A stretch of 64,000 bases of DNA from Clostridia bacterium (GCA_017399965.1 JAFQAP010000002.1:1-64000); one strand, 5' to 3'; counted from the stretch's first letter, positions 42,139 to 51,613 are shown. Notes: generated by a model from the letters alone, not told the origin. Made by a program: numbers and translations.

Positions 42139-43827
42139 TTATTCCACGCTTAACGACATAAGTTCCTGAACACTTGTATATCCGTTAAATACAAGATTTC
42201 GGCAGGCATTCCTCAAAGGAACCATACCGTTTTCCATACTTATTTTGCGAAGTTTCTCGGGATCGCTTTCGGATAAAACGGCGGCCCTCATATTATCGTT
42301 CATATACATAATTTCATGTACTGCGATACGTCCCTTATAGCCGGTATTGCCGCAAAACTGACATCCCTGAGGTCTGGCAATGCTGACAGGCTCATTTATA
42401 CCCAGAATGTCCATTTCCTTGGCTGTGGTGCGGCCCTTCTTTTTGCACGCAGGGCACAGACGCTTAACAAGACGCTGTGCGATTACGCCCACCAGCGCAT
42501 CCGCAACCAGATATTTCGGTACACCCATATCCCCCAGACGAACTATAGCGCCGGGCGCATCATTGGTATGCAAAGTGCTGAAGACCAAGTGACCCGTAAT
42601 AGCGGAACGAACAGCTATTTGCGCCGTTTCCTCGTCACGTATCTCTCCCACCATAATAATATCGGGGTCCTGGCGTAGTATGGAACGTAATGCGGCGGCA
42701 AAGGTCATATTGGCTTTTGTATTGACCTGTGTTTGATTGATCCCCTGCATAACATATTCAACGGGATCTTCAACGGTAACGATGTTTTTGGTACTGTCGT
42801 TAATTTCTTTAAGAAAAGAATAAAGTGTTGTGGTCTTGCCGCATCCCGTAGGACCGGTAAGCAGAATAATACCGTGAGGCTTCGCCAGCATCTTATCTAC
42901 GATCTTATTTTCCGATTCGGTGAATCCCAAATCGTCGCGGGTAAAACGGAAAGATGTTTTGTCCAGAATTCGGATAACGAATTTTTCGCCGAAAACGGTA
43001 GGCAGAGTAGACACACGGAAATCGAATTCCTTTCCGCCGATAACCATATTTATTCTGCCGTCCTGGGGTATTCTGCGTTCCGCAATATTGAGTCCCGCCA
43101 AAATCTTAAGACGGGCGCAGATCGCAGAATACGCTTCGATAGGAAATTCCGCACGTTCCTGCAAATCGCCGTCAATACGGTAGCGCACACGGACGTTCTT
43201 TTCAAAAGGTTCGATATGAATATCGCTGGCACGGTACGGAACAGCCTCTTTGATAACAGAATCCACCAAACGCACCGCAGGATTGTTGATAACGTCATCC
43301 TCCTGCACCGCCAAAACACCTTCGCCCCGCTGAGCAGCGGCAAGCTGTTCGGATTTTTCGCTGTTCAGATCCTCCAGCGCGGACGTAGTGGATACAACAG
43401 CCGAAACCGAATCCACGTATCTGTCGATCTGTACCGCAGGAACCAGGATATAATCAATAGGCCCGCTGAACTGAACGGCAAGCGCAGAACGGGTATGGCA
43501 GTTCAGCGGTTTGCCTGTTGCTACCAGTAAAACCCCGTTTTTATCGTAACTTATGGGAATTATCTTGTGCTTTTTAAGAAAATCGTAGGAGAACAGATCA
43601 AACAGCGCTTTGTCTATTTCCAGCATGTCGATTTCCACAGAAGGCATACAGTAATATTCTCCCAATGCCTCAAGCTCTGCGGTTTCGGTAATAATTTCTT
43701 TTGCCAGCAAATAATCGCGCAAGGGTATTTTAAGACGCTGACATTCTTCGAGAATCGCATCCGCATCCTTTCGGCGCACCAAATGCTTGTATATATAAAA
43801 TTGTAAAAGCTCGTAATTTGTATTCAT
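42139..43827 (-). CDS. pilB: Type IV pilus/type II secretion assembly ATPase (PilB/GspE family)
   Basis: A 562-residue hexameric ATPase that powers pilus assembly. An N-terminal MshEN/GspE-N domain (about 20-140) is followed by the ATPase with Walker A GPTGCGKTTT near 324, the Asp box FRVSTLPT near 270, Walker B IIMVGEIRDEETA, His box HTNDAPGAI, and a zinc tetracysteine of CPAC (near 457) and CQFCGNTGYKGR (near 488). It is the last gene of the pilus operon. No PilT retraction ATPase follows. Confidence 0.93.
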   Translation of the reverse strand: MNTNYELLQFYIYKHLVRRKDADAILEECQRLKIPLRDYLLAKEIITETAELEALGEYYCMPSVEIDMLEIDKALFDLFSYDFLKKHKIIPISYDKNGVLLVATGKPLNCHTRSALAVQFSGPIDYILVPAVQIDRYVDSVSAVVSTTSALEDLNSEKSEQLAAAQRGEGVLAVQEDDVINNPAVRLVDSVIKEAVPYRASDIHIEPFEKNVRVRYRIDGDLQERAEFPIEAYSAICARLKILAGLNIAERRIPQDGRINMVIGGKEFDFRVSTLPTVFGEKFVIRILDKTSFRFTRDDLGFTESENKIVDKMLAKPHGIILLTGPTGCGKTTTLYSFLKEINDSTKNIVTVEDPVEYVMQGINQTQVNTKANMTFAAALRSILRQDPDIIMVGEIRDEETAQIAVRSAITGHLVFSTLHTNDAPGAIVRLGDMGVPKYLVADALVGVIAQRLVKRLCPACKKKGRTTAKEMDILGINEPVSIARPQGCQFCGNTGYKGRIAVHEIMYMNDNMRAAVLSESDPEKLRKISMENGMVPLRNACRNLVFNGYTSVQELMSLSVE

Positions 43828-43882
43828 TTAAAGATTACGCATCCTTCCGAAAAACAGATTTATCTCCTTTTGGAAAAGCATA

Positions 43883-45100
43883 TCAGATATTAAGATTTGT
43901 CATAATATTGAGTATGGGAGAATATACGGCTATAAACAGCGTGCCGATAATTCCGCCCATCAACAGTAGCATAATCGGCTGGATCTTGGAGGTGACGGAA
44001 TTAAGGGAAGTTTCCACCTGATTATCAAAGAACAGGCAGGAACGCATCAACACCTCATCCAACGTGCCTGATCTTTCACCGATAGTAACCATTTGCAGCA
44101 TCATTTGAGGAAACAATTTATACGTTTCAAACGCAACGGTTATGGACATACCCTGACGAACACTTTCTGCCGCTTCGTGAAACTTTTTCTTTAAATAACG
44201 GTTGCTTATAATAACCTCTACCGAATCCAAAGCCGAGTTAAGATCCATACCGCTGGAAAGCAGCAGCCCGAAAGCGCGTGCAAAGCGCGCGGTAAATAAA
44301 TTACGCTGAACGGTTCTTACAAAGGGCACGTACGTCACCATTTTATCAAAGAAGAATGCTCCCGATTCCGTGCGCCCGATAAGGAAGATAACAAGTCCTA
44401 TAGTTATAACTCCCGCCAGCATAACCAGCCAATAGCTGAGCATAAAATCCGAAAGGTCGTACACGATCTTTGTAATACCGGTTATTTCCACATCCATCTG
44501 CGCCATAGCTTCGCGGAAAGTGGGAACGACCACCAGCATCATAAGGATAACGACGCCCACCGTCATCGCCAACAGCATCAAAGGATAAGAAAGCGCGCCT
44601 TTTACCTTGGCTTTTATTGCTTTTTCGCTTTCGTAATAATCGGCAAGAGAACCGAATACCAATTCCATTTTACCGCTCAATTCGCCTACACGGACCATGC
44701 TTCTGAAAAAGTGAGGGAATACTTTCCGATGCTTATCCAGAGCATCCGAAAGGAGCAGACCGCTTTTAACATCCTCGTAAATAACCTGCAAAAGATTGCG
44801 GAAATACGCACTAAAGTGCTGATTACGCAAAATATCCAAGCAATCCAAAATGGAAATGCCGGTGTTTTGCATTATGGAAAACTGACGGCAGAAATTGGTA
44901 AGCTCCGATGTAGACACAGAACTGCCTACCGAAAGGGTAAAAAATGCCGAGGGCGTATCGTTGGTATACGCTTTGCAGGAGATCAAAAACAAGCTCTGCT
45001 TGGCAAGCTGTGCCGCCAGGTCATTTTCATCGTTGGCGATAAAGGTTCCTTTGATCTTCTGTTTTTGCAGATTAACTGCGGTATATTTAAACTTCTGCAC
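43883..45100 (-). CDS. pilC: Type IV pilus/type II secretion inner membrane platform protein (PilC/GspF family)
   Basis: A 405-residue platform protein with two T2SSF domains (about 65-190 and 270-395) and three membrane helices (about 170-190, 215-240, 375-400). FCRQFSIMQNTGISILDCLDIL and FARAFGLLLSSGMDLNSALDSV mark the two repeats. It starts with GTG, preceded by GGAGG at good distance. Works with the PilB ATPase to move pilins. Confidence 0.93.
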   Translation of the reverse strand: MQKFKYTAVNLQKQKIKGTFIANDENDLAAQLAKQSLFLISCKAYTNDTPSAFFTLSVGSSVSTSELTNFCRQFSIMQNTGISILDCLDILRNQHFSAYFRNLLQVIYEDVKSGLLLSDALDKHRKVFPHFFRSMVRVGELSGKMELVFGSLADYYESEKAIKAKVKGALSYPLMLLAMTVGVVILMMLVVVPTFREAMAQMDVEITGITKIVYDLSDFMLSYWLVMLAGVITIGLVIFLIGRTESGAFFFDKMVTYVPFVRTVQRNLFTARFARAFGLLLSSGMDLNSALDSVEVIISNRYLKKKFHEAAESVRQGMSITVAFETYKLFPQMMLQMVTIGERSGTLDEVLMRSCLFFDNQVETSLNSVTSKIQPIMLLLMGGIIGTLFIAVYSPILNIMTNLNI

Positions 45101-45124
45101 AGCAATGCCTCCGTAAAAAACTTT

Positions 45125-45916
45125 TTAACCTAAAATCATACCCATATACCACTTAAGAATGGGCTCGCCGGCCAAAAGGGCAATAATAATCCCGCCTACG
45201 ATAAAAGGACCGAAGGGGTACTCCGTATCCTTATCTTGCTTTTTTGCACGGTTAAGGATGACCAAAACGATACTGCCGACGACCGACCCGATAAGAACGG
45301 CAAAAATAAGCTTTTGCCAGCCTAAAAGAAGTCCTGCGGCAGCGGCAAGTTTAACATCGCCAAACCCCAAAGCTTCTCTTTTTAAAATCCAAATTGCGCC
45401 GAAGTACAGCAAAGCAAAAACTCCGCCGCCCGCCAAAGCGCCGATAATATGGTCGGCAGGCTTGGTGTATCCGTCATAAAACATACAGATAAGTCCGCAA
45501 ACAGCTATCATAATACTGAAGCGGTTAAAAATGATCATATGCTCTAAATCAATATAAAAAACGCATATCAAAAGTGAACAGGCAACAGCACAAACTACAG
45601 CGTATAAAGGGCTTTCCTTCCAGAACAGCGCCACGGAAAGGAGCCAAAACGCCGTATTTGCTGTTTCCACTACGGTGTACCGCACGGAAATGGGCTGTTT
45701 GCACTTGCGGCACTTACCGCCCAGCATAAGCCAAGAGATAACGGGAATATTATCGTACCACTTAAGCTTGTAAGTACATGACGTGCAATGAGAACCGGGG
45801 AAAGCAAGGCTCATTTTGCGGGGGAGGCGGTATATAACCACGTTAAGAAAGCTTCCCACGCACAAGCCCAGCAGACCGGCGATAACGTATGCACAGATCA
45901 ATATATATTGCTCCAT
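45125..45916 (-). CDS. pilD: Prepilin peptidase/N-methyltransferase
   Basis: A 263-residue integral membrane aspartyl protease: N-terminal methyltransferase-like region with CTSC and CRKC cysteine pairs (about 43-46 and 70-73), peptidase Asp in FYIDLEH (near 125) and GFGDVKLA (near 190). It cleaves the leader of the pilins encoded upstream. I start at ATG 45916 with AGGAG seven bases before; a TTG one codon upstream is less likely. Confidence 0.93.
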   Translation of the reverse strand: MEQYILICAYVIAGLLGLCVGSFLNVVIYRLPRKMSLAFPGSHCTSCTYKLKWYDNIPVISWLMLGGKCRKCKQPISVRYTVVETANTAFWLLSVALFWKESPLYAVVCAVACSLLICVFYIDLEHMIIFNRFSIMIAVCGLICMFYDGYTKPADHIIGALAGGGVFALLYFGAIWILKREALGFGDVKLAAAAGLLLGWQKLIFAVLIGSVVGSIVLVILNRAKKQDKDTEYPFGPFIVGGIIIALLAGEPILKWYMGMILG

Positions 45917-45936
45917 CAAAAACTCCTATGGTTGGT

Positions 45937-47112
45937 TCAGAAGGTATTTGCTTCGTTGTATTTATTAAGAAAGAAACCGCCGTAAAGCTCCAGATTTGCG
46001 GAAAGCGCGCTGTCCGGATCCTCCGGCATAAGAGGCACAAAATTAATGCCCCGTCCCTCGTGCTTTTTGTTTACTATATCAAAGAGGAATCTGTACTCGG
46101 AAGGCATATTTATGTACACCGTATCCAGCTTTGCCAAAGATACCGTTTCGCGGTTATTATTAATAAGATCCAGCGCCCATTTAATAAAGATGCGGAAGTT
46201 ATCGTATATAAATTCTTCCTTTGTCCTGGGTATGGGACGCTGCATAAACTTGGGCAGCTTTCTGCCGTTTTTGCTTAAAGTTCCGTCCGGCGCTATTTCA
46301 TACGTGGGAGTTCCCTCCTCACCGTTTGCGGCTTCCGGAGCAAAGCTTCCTTCCATAGTGAGCTCTTTTGCGCGCGCCTTTTCCTTTGCATTAAGCACCA
46401 AAAGCTCTCCCGCACGGTGATCAAACAGCATATCCTCCGATGCTATGCGGGATTTATACATCATAGAATAACCGAAGGGCAGGTCGTAATAACCCATTGT
46501 GCATCCGCGCACCACGATAGCATACCGTGCGTATTCACCTTTAATATCCAACAGCATAAAGGTTTCGCCCCGAAGCTTGGAATTAAGTGCCATAGCGCCG
46601 TTTACCATAGCGTTTGAAGCAAAAGTAACACCTGCGGCGGTAACGCCGTTTTGTGCAAATGTGTTGTTTATGTTTTCAAGCAGATCTCTGCGGATCCCCA
46701 CCAGACCGTAGGTTGCGGTCTGCTTTGTCTGCTGAACGCCGTATGTCATAAGATTAAGATCGCCTGCGTTATTGTATATGGATTCGATGGCAAGGCTGAG
46801 AGAATGCTGCATAGCTTTGCGGTGAATAACGGGGATATTTACCATATCCAGCATAAAAAGACGATCGGGCAAAATGAGTGAAGAACGGCTGATATCCGTT
46901 TCGGGATTTTTCTCCAGCTGTGCTTTTACCGTTTTGCCGATACGGTCCAGCTGCTCTGTATCAAAAGCTCTGTCCTTGTAATTCGCAATGGATATGGAAA
47001 GATCGTCTCCCGCTTCGTTTGCGGTGCAGAACTGTATGGTTTTTGAAAGGGGATCTATAGAAATTACCGAGCCCCGTACGTTTGCTTTACTTGCACGGAA
47101 ATTTATTGCCAT
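45937..47112 (-). CDS. PilM-like actin-fold protein
   Basis: A 391-residue protein with weak but consistent resemblance to PilM/actin-fold type IV pilus proteins: an early strand-rich part (VISIDPLSKTIQFC), SRSSLILPDRLFMLDMVNIPVI, and a central LLDIKGEYARYAIVVRG typical of the second subdomain. Its position between pilins and PilD supports the role of a cytoplasmic scaffold. No PilN or PilO genes follow, so the alignment complex is incomplete or replaced. Confidence 0.7.
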   Translation of the reverse strand: MAINFRASKANVRGSVISIDPLSKTIQFCTANEAGDDLSISIANYKDRAFDTEQLDRIGKTVKAQLEKNPETDISRSSLILPDRLFMLDMVNIPVIHRKAMQHSLSLAIESIYNNAGDLNLMTYGVQQTKQTATYGLVGIRRDLLENINNTFAQNGVTAAGVTFASNAMVNGAMALNSKLRGETFMLLDIKGEYARYAIVVRGCTMGYYDLPFGYSMMYKSRIASEDMLFDHRAGELLVLNAKEKARAKELTMEGSFAPEAANGEEGTPTYEIAPDGTLSKNGRKLPKFMQRPIPRTKEEFIYDNFRIFIKWALDLINNNRETVSLAKLDTVYINMPSEYRFLFDIVNKKHEGRGINFVPLMPEDPDSALSANLELYGGFFLNKYNEANTF

Positions 47113-47141
47113 TGGTTTTTCGTTCTCCGTTTCGTGTGAAT

Positions 47142-47507
47142 TTAATTATATTCCCAAGCGATAATAACGTTGTCTTCTGTTATTACTTCAAGGGAATTGC
47201 CATTCATATCATTTATGATCCAGTTTATGATCCGACCATCGGCAGTTTTTGTGACTGTGTAATCTCCCGTATCGGCGGGAAGCTTGCCTGCCAAAGCCTT
47301 TTCTGCCAGCTCGTCCAACGCAAGACGGGTCACAACCTGCTCTTGCTCCCGCATTAAAGCGTCCTTTCCGAACATAGCGGAACTGACCAAAAGAGTACTG
47401 CAGGCAAATACCGCTAATAACACCAATAGGGCAAGCTCCATTCCCACGCCTTTTCGGCAGGATAACTTACCCTTTATATATTTCAATTTTAAAAATTGTT
47501 TTCTCAT
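47142..47507 (-). CDS. Membrane-anchored pilin-like small protein
   Basis: A 121-residue protein with a basic N-terminus, one hydrophobic helix (about 23-44) and a short extracellular domain. Position and shape fit a minor pilin, but the cleavage region RKGVGMELALL lacks a clear Glu at position 5, so cleavage by the prepilin peptidase is uncertain. It is the third of four such genes. Confidence 0.7.
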   Translation of the reverse strand: MRKQFLKLKYIKGKLSCRKGVGMELALLVLLAVFACSTLLVSSAMFGKDALMREQEQVVTRLALDELAEKALAGKLPADTGDYTVTKTADGRIINWIINDMNGNSLEVITEDNVIIAWEYN

Positions 47508-47512
47508 TTACT

Positions 47513-47887
47513 TTAATTTGTATGCGTATATATTACCTCGCCGTTATAGACAACAGCGTAACTTTCGTCAATTTTTAAAACGGTTACGGTTTCGTTTCCT
47601 TTTTCCAAAGTAAATTCCGTTTCATCCGTTTGAGCAAATCCTGCTTTTTCCAAAGCCTCTTTTAGCAGGATCTCGTTTCCGTCCGCAAAACGCAGACACT
47701 CCGCGGCATTCTCACAGCCGCTCAAAACGGCATATTTGTTTTGATACGCCGTGTCCGCCTTTACGGATGCGATAAGAACAGTTATAGCAGCGCCGCTTAC
47801 CATAACCAATACTGCCATAGCCACTATGACCTCTGTCATGGAAATGCCTTTGCGGTTTCCAAACAGCTTAAGAAGTGCTTTCTTCAT
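47513..47887 (-). CDS. Prepilin-type N-terminal cleavage protein (minor pilin)
   Basis: A 124-residue minor pilin/pseudopilin: leader ending RKG then ISMTEVIVAMAVLVMVSG, with Glu at position 5 after the cut. The rest is a short domain with a VLIASVKADTAYQNKYAV helix and beta strands. Its GGAGG site lies in the tail of the previous gene, so they are coupled. Confidence 0.85.
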   Translation of the reverse strand: MKKALLKLFGNRKGISMTEVIVAMAVLVMVSGAAITVLIASVKADTAYQNKYAVLSGCENAAECLRFADGNEILLKEALEKAGFAQTDETEFTLEKGNETVTVLKIDESYAVVYNGEVIYTHTN

Positions 47888-47890
47888 ATA

Positions 47891-48364
47891 TCAGGCACCT
47901 CCCGTTTCCCCGATACGGGGATTTATGCAAAAGGTGTGAAAAACGCTTTTACCGCTTTCTGTGTTTTCACATTCAACACGGCAAAATACCAGAAAATCCG
48001 TGCCGTTTTCCATTACCTCAAACAGTACCGTCTTTACACATTCGGTACTTATATTTATACTTTTTCCATCCGGTAAACTGCCCGTAAGAGCGCCGTAAGA
48101 AAAGCCCAATTCAAATTCGCCGGCTTTCAAAACCTCTTCATCGGCTGCGGTGATCTGCTCTCCCGCAAGGGCGTTCAGCCACCCCTCTGCCCCCGCTTCT
48201 ATCTTTAAGCAGTCTTGCCGCATAAGGTCGTTTGCCGTGTTTGCCCGTGTGCGCTTCGCCACCAGCATAACAAAGGATACCGCCATAACGATCATTACGG
48301 AAACAAGCGCAAGAGAAACCATAATTTCTGCCAATGTCATACCCCGGCGGGATCTCATTTGCAT
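47891..48364 (-). CDS. Prepilin-type N-terminal cleavage protein (minor pilin)
   Basis: A 157-residue minor pilin with cleavage motif RRG then MTLAEIMVSLALVSVMIVMAVS (Glu at position 5). I start at 48364, which has AGGAGG nine bases upstream; earlier in-frame starts lack a site and include residues unlike a leader. The extracellular part contains cysteine residues that may be disulfide-linked. Confidence 0.85.
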   Translation of the reverse strand: MQMRSRRGMTLAEIMVSLALVSVMIVMAVSFVMLVAKRTRANTANDLMRQDCLKIEAGAEGWLNALAGEQITAADEEVLKAGEFELGFSYGALTGSLPDGKSINISTECVKTVLFEVMENGTDFLVFCRVECENTESGKSVFHTFCINPRIGETGGA

Positions 48365-48495
48365 GTCTTCGCACCTCCTTTTTATACTTAACGGAAAATT
48401 CCATTTTCCGGCAACGCACATCATTTTGGGAAGAAACACCACAACACCATTCGGTGCTGTGGTGTTTACTTATTTAAAACTTATGTAGTTTTACG

Positions 48496-48888
48496 TTAGG
48501 GGTTTTGATTATTCTGAGGGTTAGCGCAATCAGAATGGTCACAAGTGTTAACTGCAGTAAGAGTGGCACTAGTGTCATCAATCAAATAATAGCAAACAGT
48601 GGGAGCGGTCTTGGTAGGCTCGCCCTTTACGCCGCCATCTTCGAGTTCAACATAATAACCCTTGCTGGTCAAAACAAATCCGTCATCAACATATGCACCG
48701 GTTTCAGCGGTAACGGTTACATAGTTGGTGAAAACGTTCTTAGCTTCCTGCTTTGCAGCGCTAATGTTCGCCTTTTCGATTACGTTGCCGAAGGTAGGAA
48801 TAAGTACTGCTGCGAGAATTGCGATAACTGCAATTACGATAACGAGCTCAACGATAGTAAAGCCCTTGCGGTTGTTCTTCTTGTTCAT
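48496..48888 (-). CDS. Major pilin-like protein
   Basis: A 130-residue type IV pilin/pseudopilin: leader MNKKNNRKG, then FTIVELVIVIAVIAILAAVLIP with Glu5, then an alpha helix and a small beta domain ending with CDHSDCANPQ. First gene of the operon with its own strong promoter, as expected for the most abundant subunit. ComGC-like competence pilins have a similar size. Confidence 0.9.
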   Translation of the reverse strand: MNKKNNRKGFTIVELVIVIAVIAILAAVLIPTFGNVIEKANISAAKQEAKNVFTNYVTVTAETGAYVDDGFVLTSKGYYVELEDGGVKGEPTKTAPTVCYYLIDDTSATLTAVNTCDHSDCANPQNNQNP

Positions 48889-48952
48889 TGGAATAAGTCT
48901 CCTTTTTATACGGTTTTAATCTTTTTGTACCGTTTTGCAACGATACATTATG

Positions 48953-48981
48953 ATTATATCACAGTTTATTACGATGCGCAA
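48953..48981 (-). promoter_or_regulatory. Promoter of the pilus operon
   Basis: Minus-strand TTGCGC (48976-48981), 17-base spacer, TATAAT (48953-48958). The remaining gap 48982-49099 to the nucleotidase stop shows no hairpin or gene. Confidence 0.82.
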
Positions 48982-49099
48982 CATATTACCGACAAAACAA
49001 TCAACAAGTTTTGGAAATACACTTTTAAATATGGACTTTTTCTTGTGCAGATAAAAAACATAAATAAATGTATACTTCTGTTAATTGATTTTGGATTAT

Positions 49100-51478
49100 T
49101 TAAGACAGGCCGCCGTCTTTTATATGCTGTGCGAGAAGGTCGCGCGGGAAGATGTTCGGGTCGTATTCTTCGACCACGGTGAGGTGGTTGGGCGCATAGT
49201 ATGCGGTATAGCTGTCCACTACCACGTAATATGTTGCGGATGGGTTCAGGTTTTGCTTTACGTAGCTTCCGTATTCGTCGTAACATATATAGTAATCGTC
49301 GTTGCCCGTTGCAAAGAATCGGGATTTAAGATAAACTCCCTTTATGGAGCAAAGCAGGAGTTGGTTGTCAAAGGGGAACAGCGCTTGCACGTCGGCATAA
49401 GTAACGTCGCCTGCGCTCAGATCATACGGGCTTCTGGTGGACAAATATCCGCCGCCCAGAACTATATCGTATTCGTCTCCCCATTCTTCAACTCCCATAT
49501 CATAATACAGGTCTGCCATAAGCTGACATAAGTAATAACTGTTTTTATAGGATTTATTAAAACCTATGACCTTATTGGCGGGGGAGATGATATCATCGTA
49601 TTTTTCAAGCAGGTCTTCCACCGTGGGATCGCCGCTTATGCCTATATATTGGCTGTGGTTTACAAGCTCTGCGTCCACTTCGGCACGGTTGGTGACCGTG
49701 TTCAGCACTACCTCTGCGTGGGATATTCCGCCTTTGTTATCGCCTCTGTTCTGAAGATGATACACACCGTATTCATCCTTCAGGATATACCCCTGATGAG
49801 TGTGTCCCTCGAAAACCAAGTCCACGTATCCATCGGACAAGGAAATATCATAATACGAGGATATCTGTGATGCGGTAACGGATTTATCGTAGTTCCCGGA
49901 GGAATTGCCGTATCCGTCGTGTATAATGTAAACTATAAAATCAGCGCCTGCGTGCCGCAGTTTTTCCGATTCCGCTTTAACCAGTTCCGTAAGACTGCTG
50001 CCCACTTTAAAATATACATCCCCGCGCTTATCTGCGGCAATGGAGGAATAGCAATCACCGATAGCGCCGATAAATCCTATCTCCACTCCATCCGCCTGTA
50101 CCATCACAGAGGGACGGCAGTATTTTGCAAGCTCGTTTGTGTCTTTATCGTAAATATTTACGGCAAGGAATGGGAATTCGGCTATCTTGCTGTTTTGCAG
50201 TATGTATTCTTCGCCCCAGTCGTATTCGTGGTTACCCAACGTCATACAAGTGAAATCAAGCTCGTTCATCCAATCTGTAAGTATCTGCCCTTTAGTCAGG
50301 TTGGATTCCGAACTGCCCTGCCACATATCTCCGGCAGAGATAAAGAAGGCGGCATCATCGTTTTTGCGGGCGTTTTTGAGATAAGCGGTAAGCTCGTCCA
50401 CTCCCGGCTGACTGTCGGTATCAGCCAGCTTGCCGTGAAGGTCGTTTATGGCATAAAAATCCAGATAAACCAGCACGGATACTCCGCAGAGGTCGCAGGA
50501 ACCGTCGTTATTTTTATCCGAATGTTTTGCACATTCGGTACTGCTTTCGTCTGAACGGCTGCTTTCGCCGTTTTCGCTTTGCTCGGGCAGGGATGTTTCG
50601 GAGGGCGGTACGTATTCATTTATATCGATCAGCTCTGCAAAACGGACCGATGCTGTATCTGATGCTGTGTTGACCGCTATTTCCGCGTGGGTGACACCGA
50701 AATTCTCTTTGCCGGAGCATTGCAAATGATATACACCGCGGCTGTCCCGCAAACGGTAAGAATGAGCCGTGCCTCCTTCAAAGACTATATCTACATACCC
50801 GTCGGATAAAGACGGCTCGTAGTAGTGGGAGATCTGATCGTCTGTCACAGTTTGAACATTCTCGGTGTGATCGGCGTTATATCCTCCGTGAAGCAGGTAA
50901 ATAATAAAAAGTGCGCCGTCTTTTCTAAGCTTTTCGGATTCTGCCTTTACCAAAGCGGTAAGCTCGAGCCCGGTCTTGAGATACAGGCTGTCCGAATTAA
51001 ATTCGGTATCCGCAACCGCACCGATAACGCCTATTTTTATACCGTCTTTTTCTATTAAGACCGATGGTGAAAACGCTTGCGCTCTGTTTTTGGTGTTCTT
51101 ATCGTAGACGTTTATTGCAATTAACGGTGCATTTGCTTTTGCCTCCGAAAGTTCGTTCAACCCCGGAGACATGGCGGAAATTTCGGGTGTTGTGGGAACA
51201 GATACGTTTCCCGCAGAAAAAAGTAAAAAGTTTTTCTTGTTTTTTTGTGCGTTTTCAAGGTATGAATACAACTTTTTCGTATGGGCATCGGAACCGTACA
51301 GATCGCTTATCGAATATATATCGAAATACACGAACACGGAAGAGTAGCATTGGTCGCACACGCCGTTTGCGTCGTTATCGCTATGTTTTTCACATTCCTG
51401 CGTTTCGGGCGTGCACCCGCCGAGCAGGAATGATAGGAGTAAAATAAACGTTAATATATTTTTAAAGGTATTTTTCAC
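49100..51478 (-). CDS. Lipoprotein with two tandem 5'-nucleotidase-like domains, first one degenerate
   Basis: A 792-residue lipoprotein (lipobox LGGC near 20) with two copies of a unit: a Cys/Asp segment (CEKHSDNDANGVCDQC near 30; CAKHSDKNNDGSCDLC near 315) and a calcineurin-like phosphoesterase. The second copy keeps the metal motifs AINDLHG, SAGDMWQGS, GNHEYDWGEE, IIHDGY and FEGHTHQ. The first has lost them (SISDLYG, SAGNVS, LLHGGY, FEGGTAH). A 5'-nucleotidase C-terminal-like region follows (about 600-790). It probably dephosphorylates nucleotides at the cell surface. GTG start at 51478, with GAGG eight bases ahead. Divergent from the nucleotidase/importer operon. Confidence 0.83.
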   Translation of the reverse strand: MKNTFKNILTFILLLSFLLGGCTPETQECEKHSDNDANGVCDQCYSSVFVYFDIYSISDLYGSDAHTKKLYSYLENAQKNKKNFLLFSAGNVSVPTTPEISAMSPGLNELSEAKANAPLIAINVYDKNTKNRAQAFSPSVLIEKDGIKIGVIGAVADTEFNSDSLYLKTGLELTALVKAESEKLRKDGALFIIYLLHGGYNADHTENVQTVTDDQISHYYEPSLSDGYVDIVFEGGTAHSYRLRDSRGVYHLQCSGKENFGVTHAEIAVNTASDTASVRFAELIDINEYVPPSETSLPEQSENGESSRSDESSTECAKHSDKNNDGSCDLCGVSVLVYLDFYAINDLHGKLADTDSQPGVDELTAYLKNARKNDDAAFFISAGDMWQGSSESNLTKGQILTDWMNELDFTCMTLGNHEYDWGEEYILQNSKIAEFPFLAVNIYDKDTNELAKYCRPSVMVQADGVEIGFIGAIGDCYSSIAADKRGDVYFKVGSSLTELVKAESEKLRHAGADFIVYIIHDGYGNSSGNYDKSVTASQISSYYDISLSDGYVDLVFEGHTHQGYILKDEYGVYHLQNRGDNKGGISHAEVVLNTVTNRAEVDAELVNHSQYIGISGDPTVEDLLEKYDDIISPANKVIGFNKSYKNSYYLCQLMADLYYDMGVEEWGDEYDIVLGGGYLSTRSPYDLSAGDVTYADVQALFPFDNQLLLCSIKGVYLKSRFFATGNDDYYICYDEYGSYVKQNLNPSATYYVVVDSYTAYYAPNHLTVVEEYDPNIFPRDLLAQHIKDGGLS

Positions 51479-51510
51479 ACTTTTCACCTCGGAAATGCAG
51501 CGTTTTTTAT

Positions 51511-51539
51511 ATTATAACATCTATAACCAACTGTTACAA
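51511..51539 (-). promoter_or_regulatory. Promoter of the tandem nucleotidase gene
   Basis: Minus-strand TTGTAA (51534-51539), 17-base spacer, TATAAT (51511-51516). Confidence 0.8.
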
Positions 51540-51583
51540 GGGCTTTTGGGAAAAGATATTTTTGCGTTTTTTTGAAAATCCCC

Positions 51584-51613
51584 TTGCGTTTTTTCGCCGT
51601 AATATGCTATAAT
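51584..51613 (+). promoter_or_regulatory. Promoter of the nucleotidase-kinase/importer operon
   Basis: TTGCGT (51584-51589), 18-base spacer, TATAAT (51608-51613). Confidence 0.72.
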
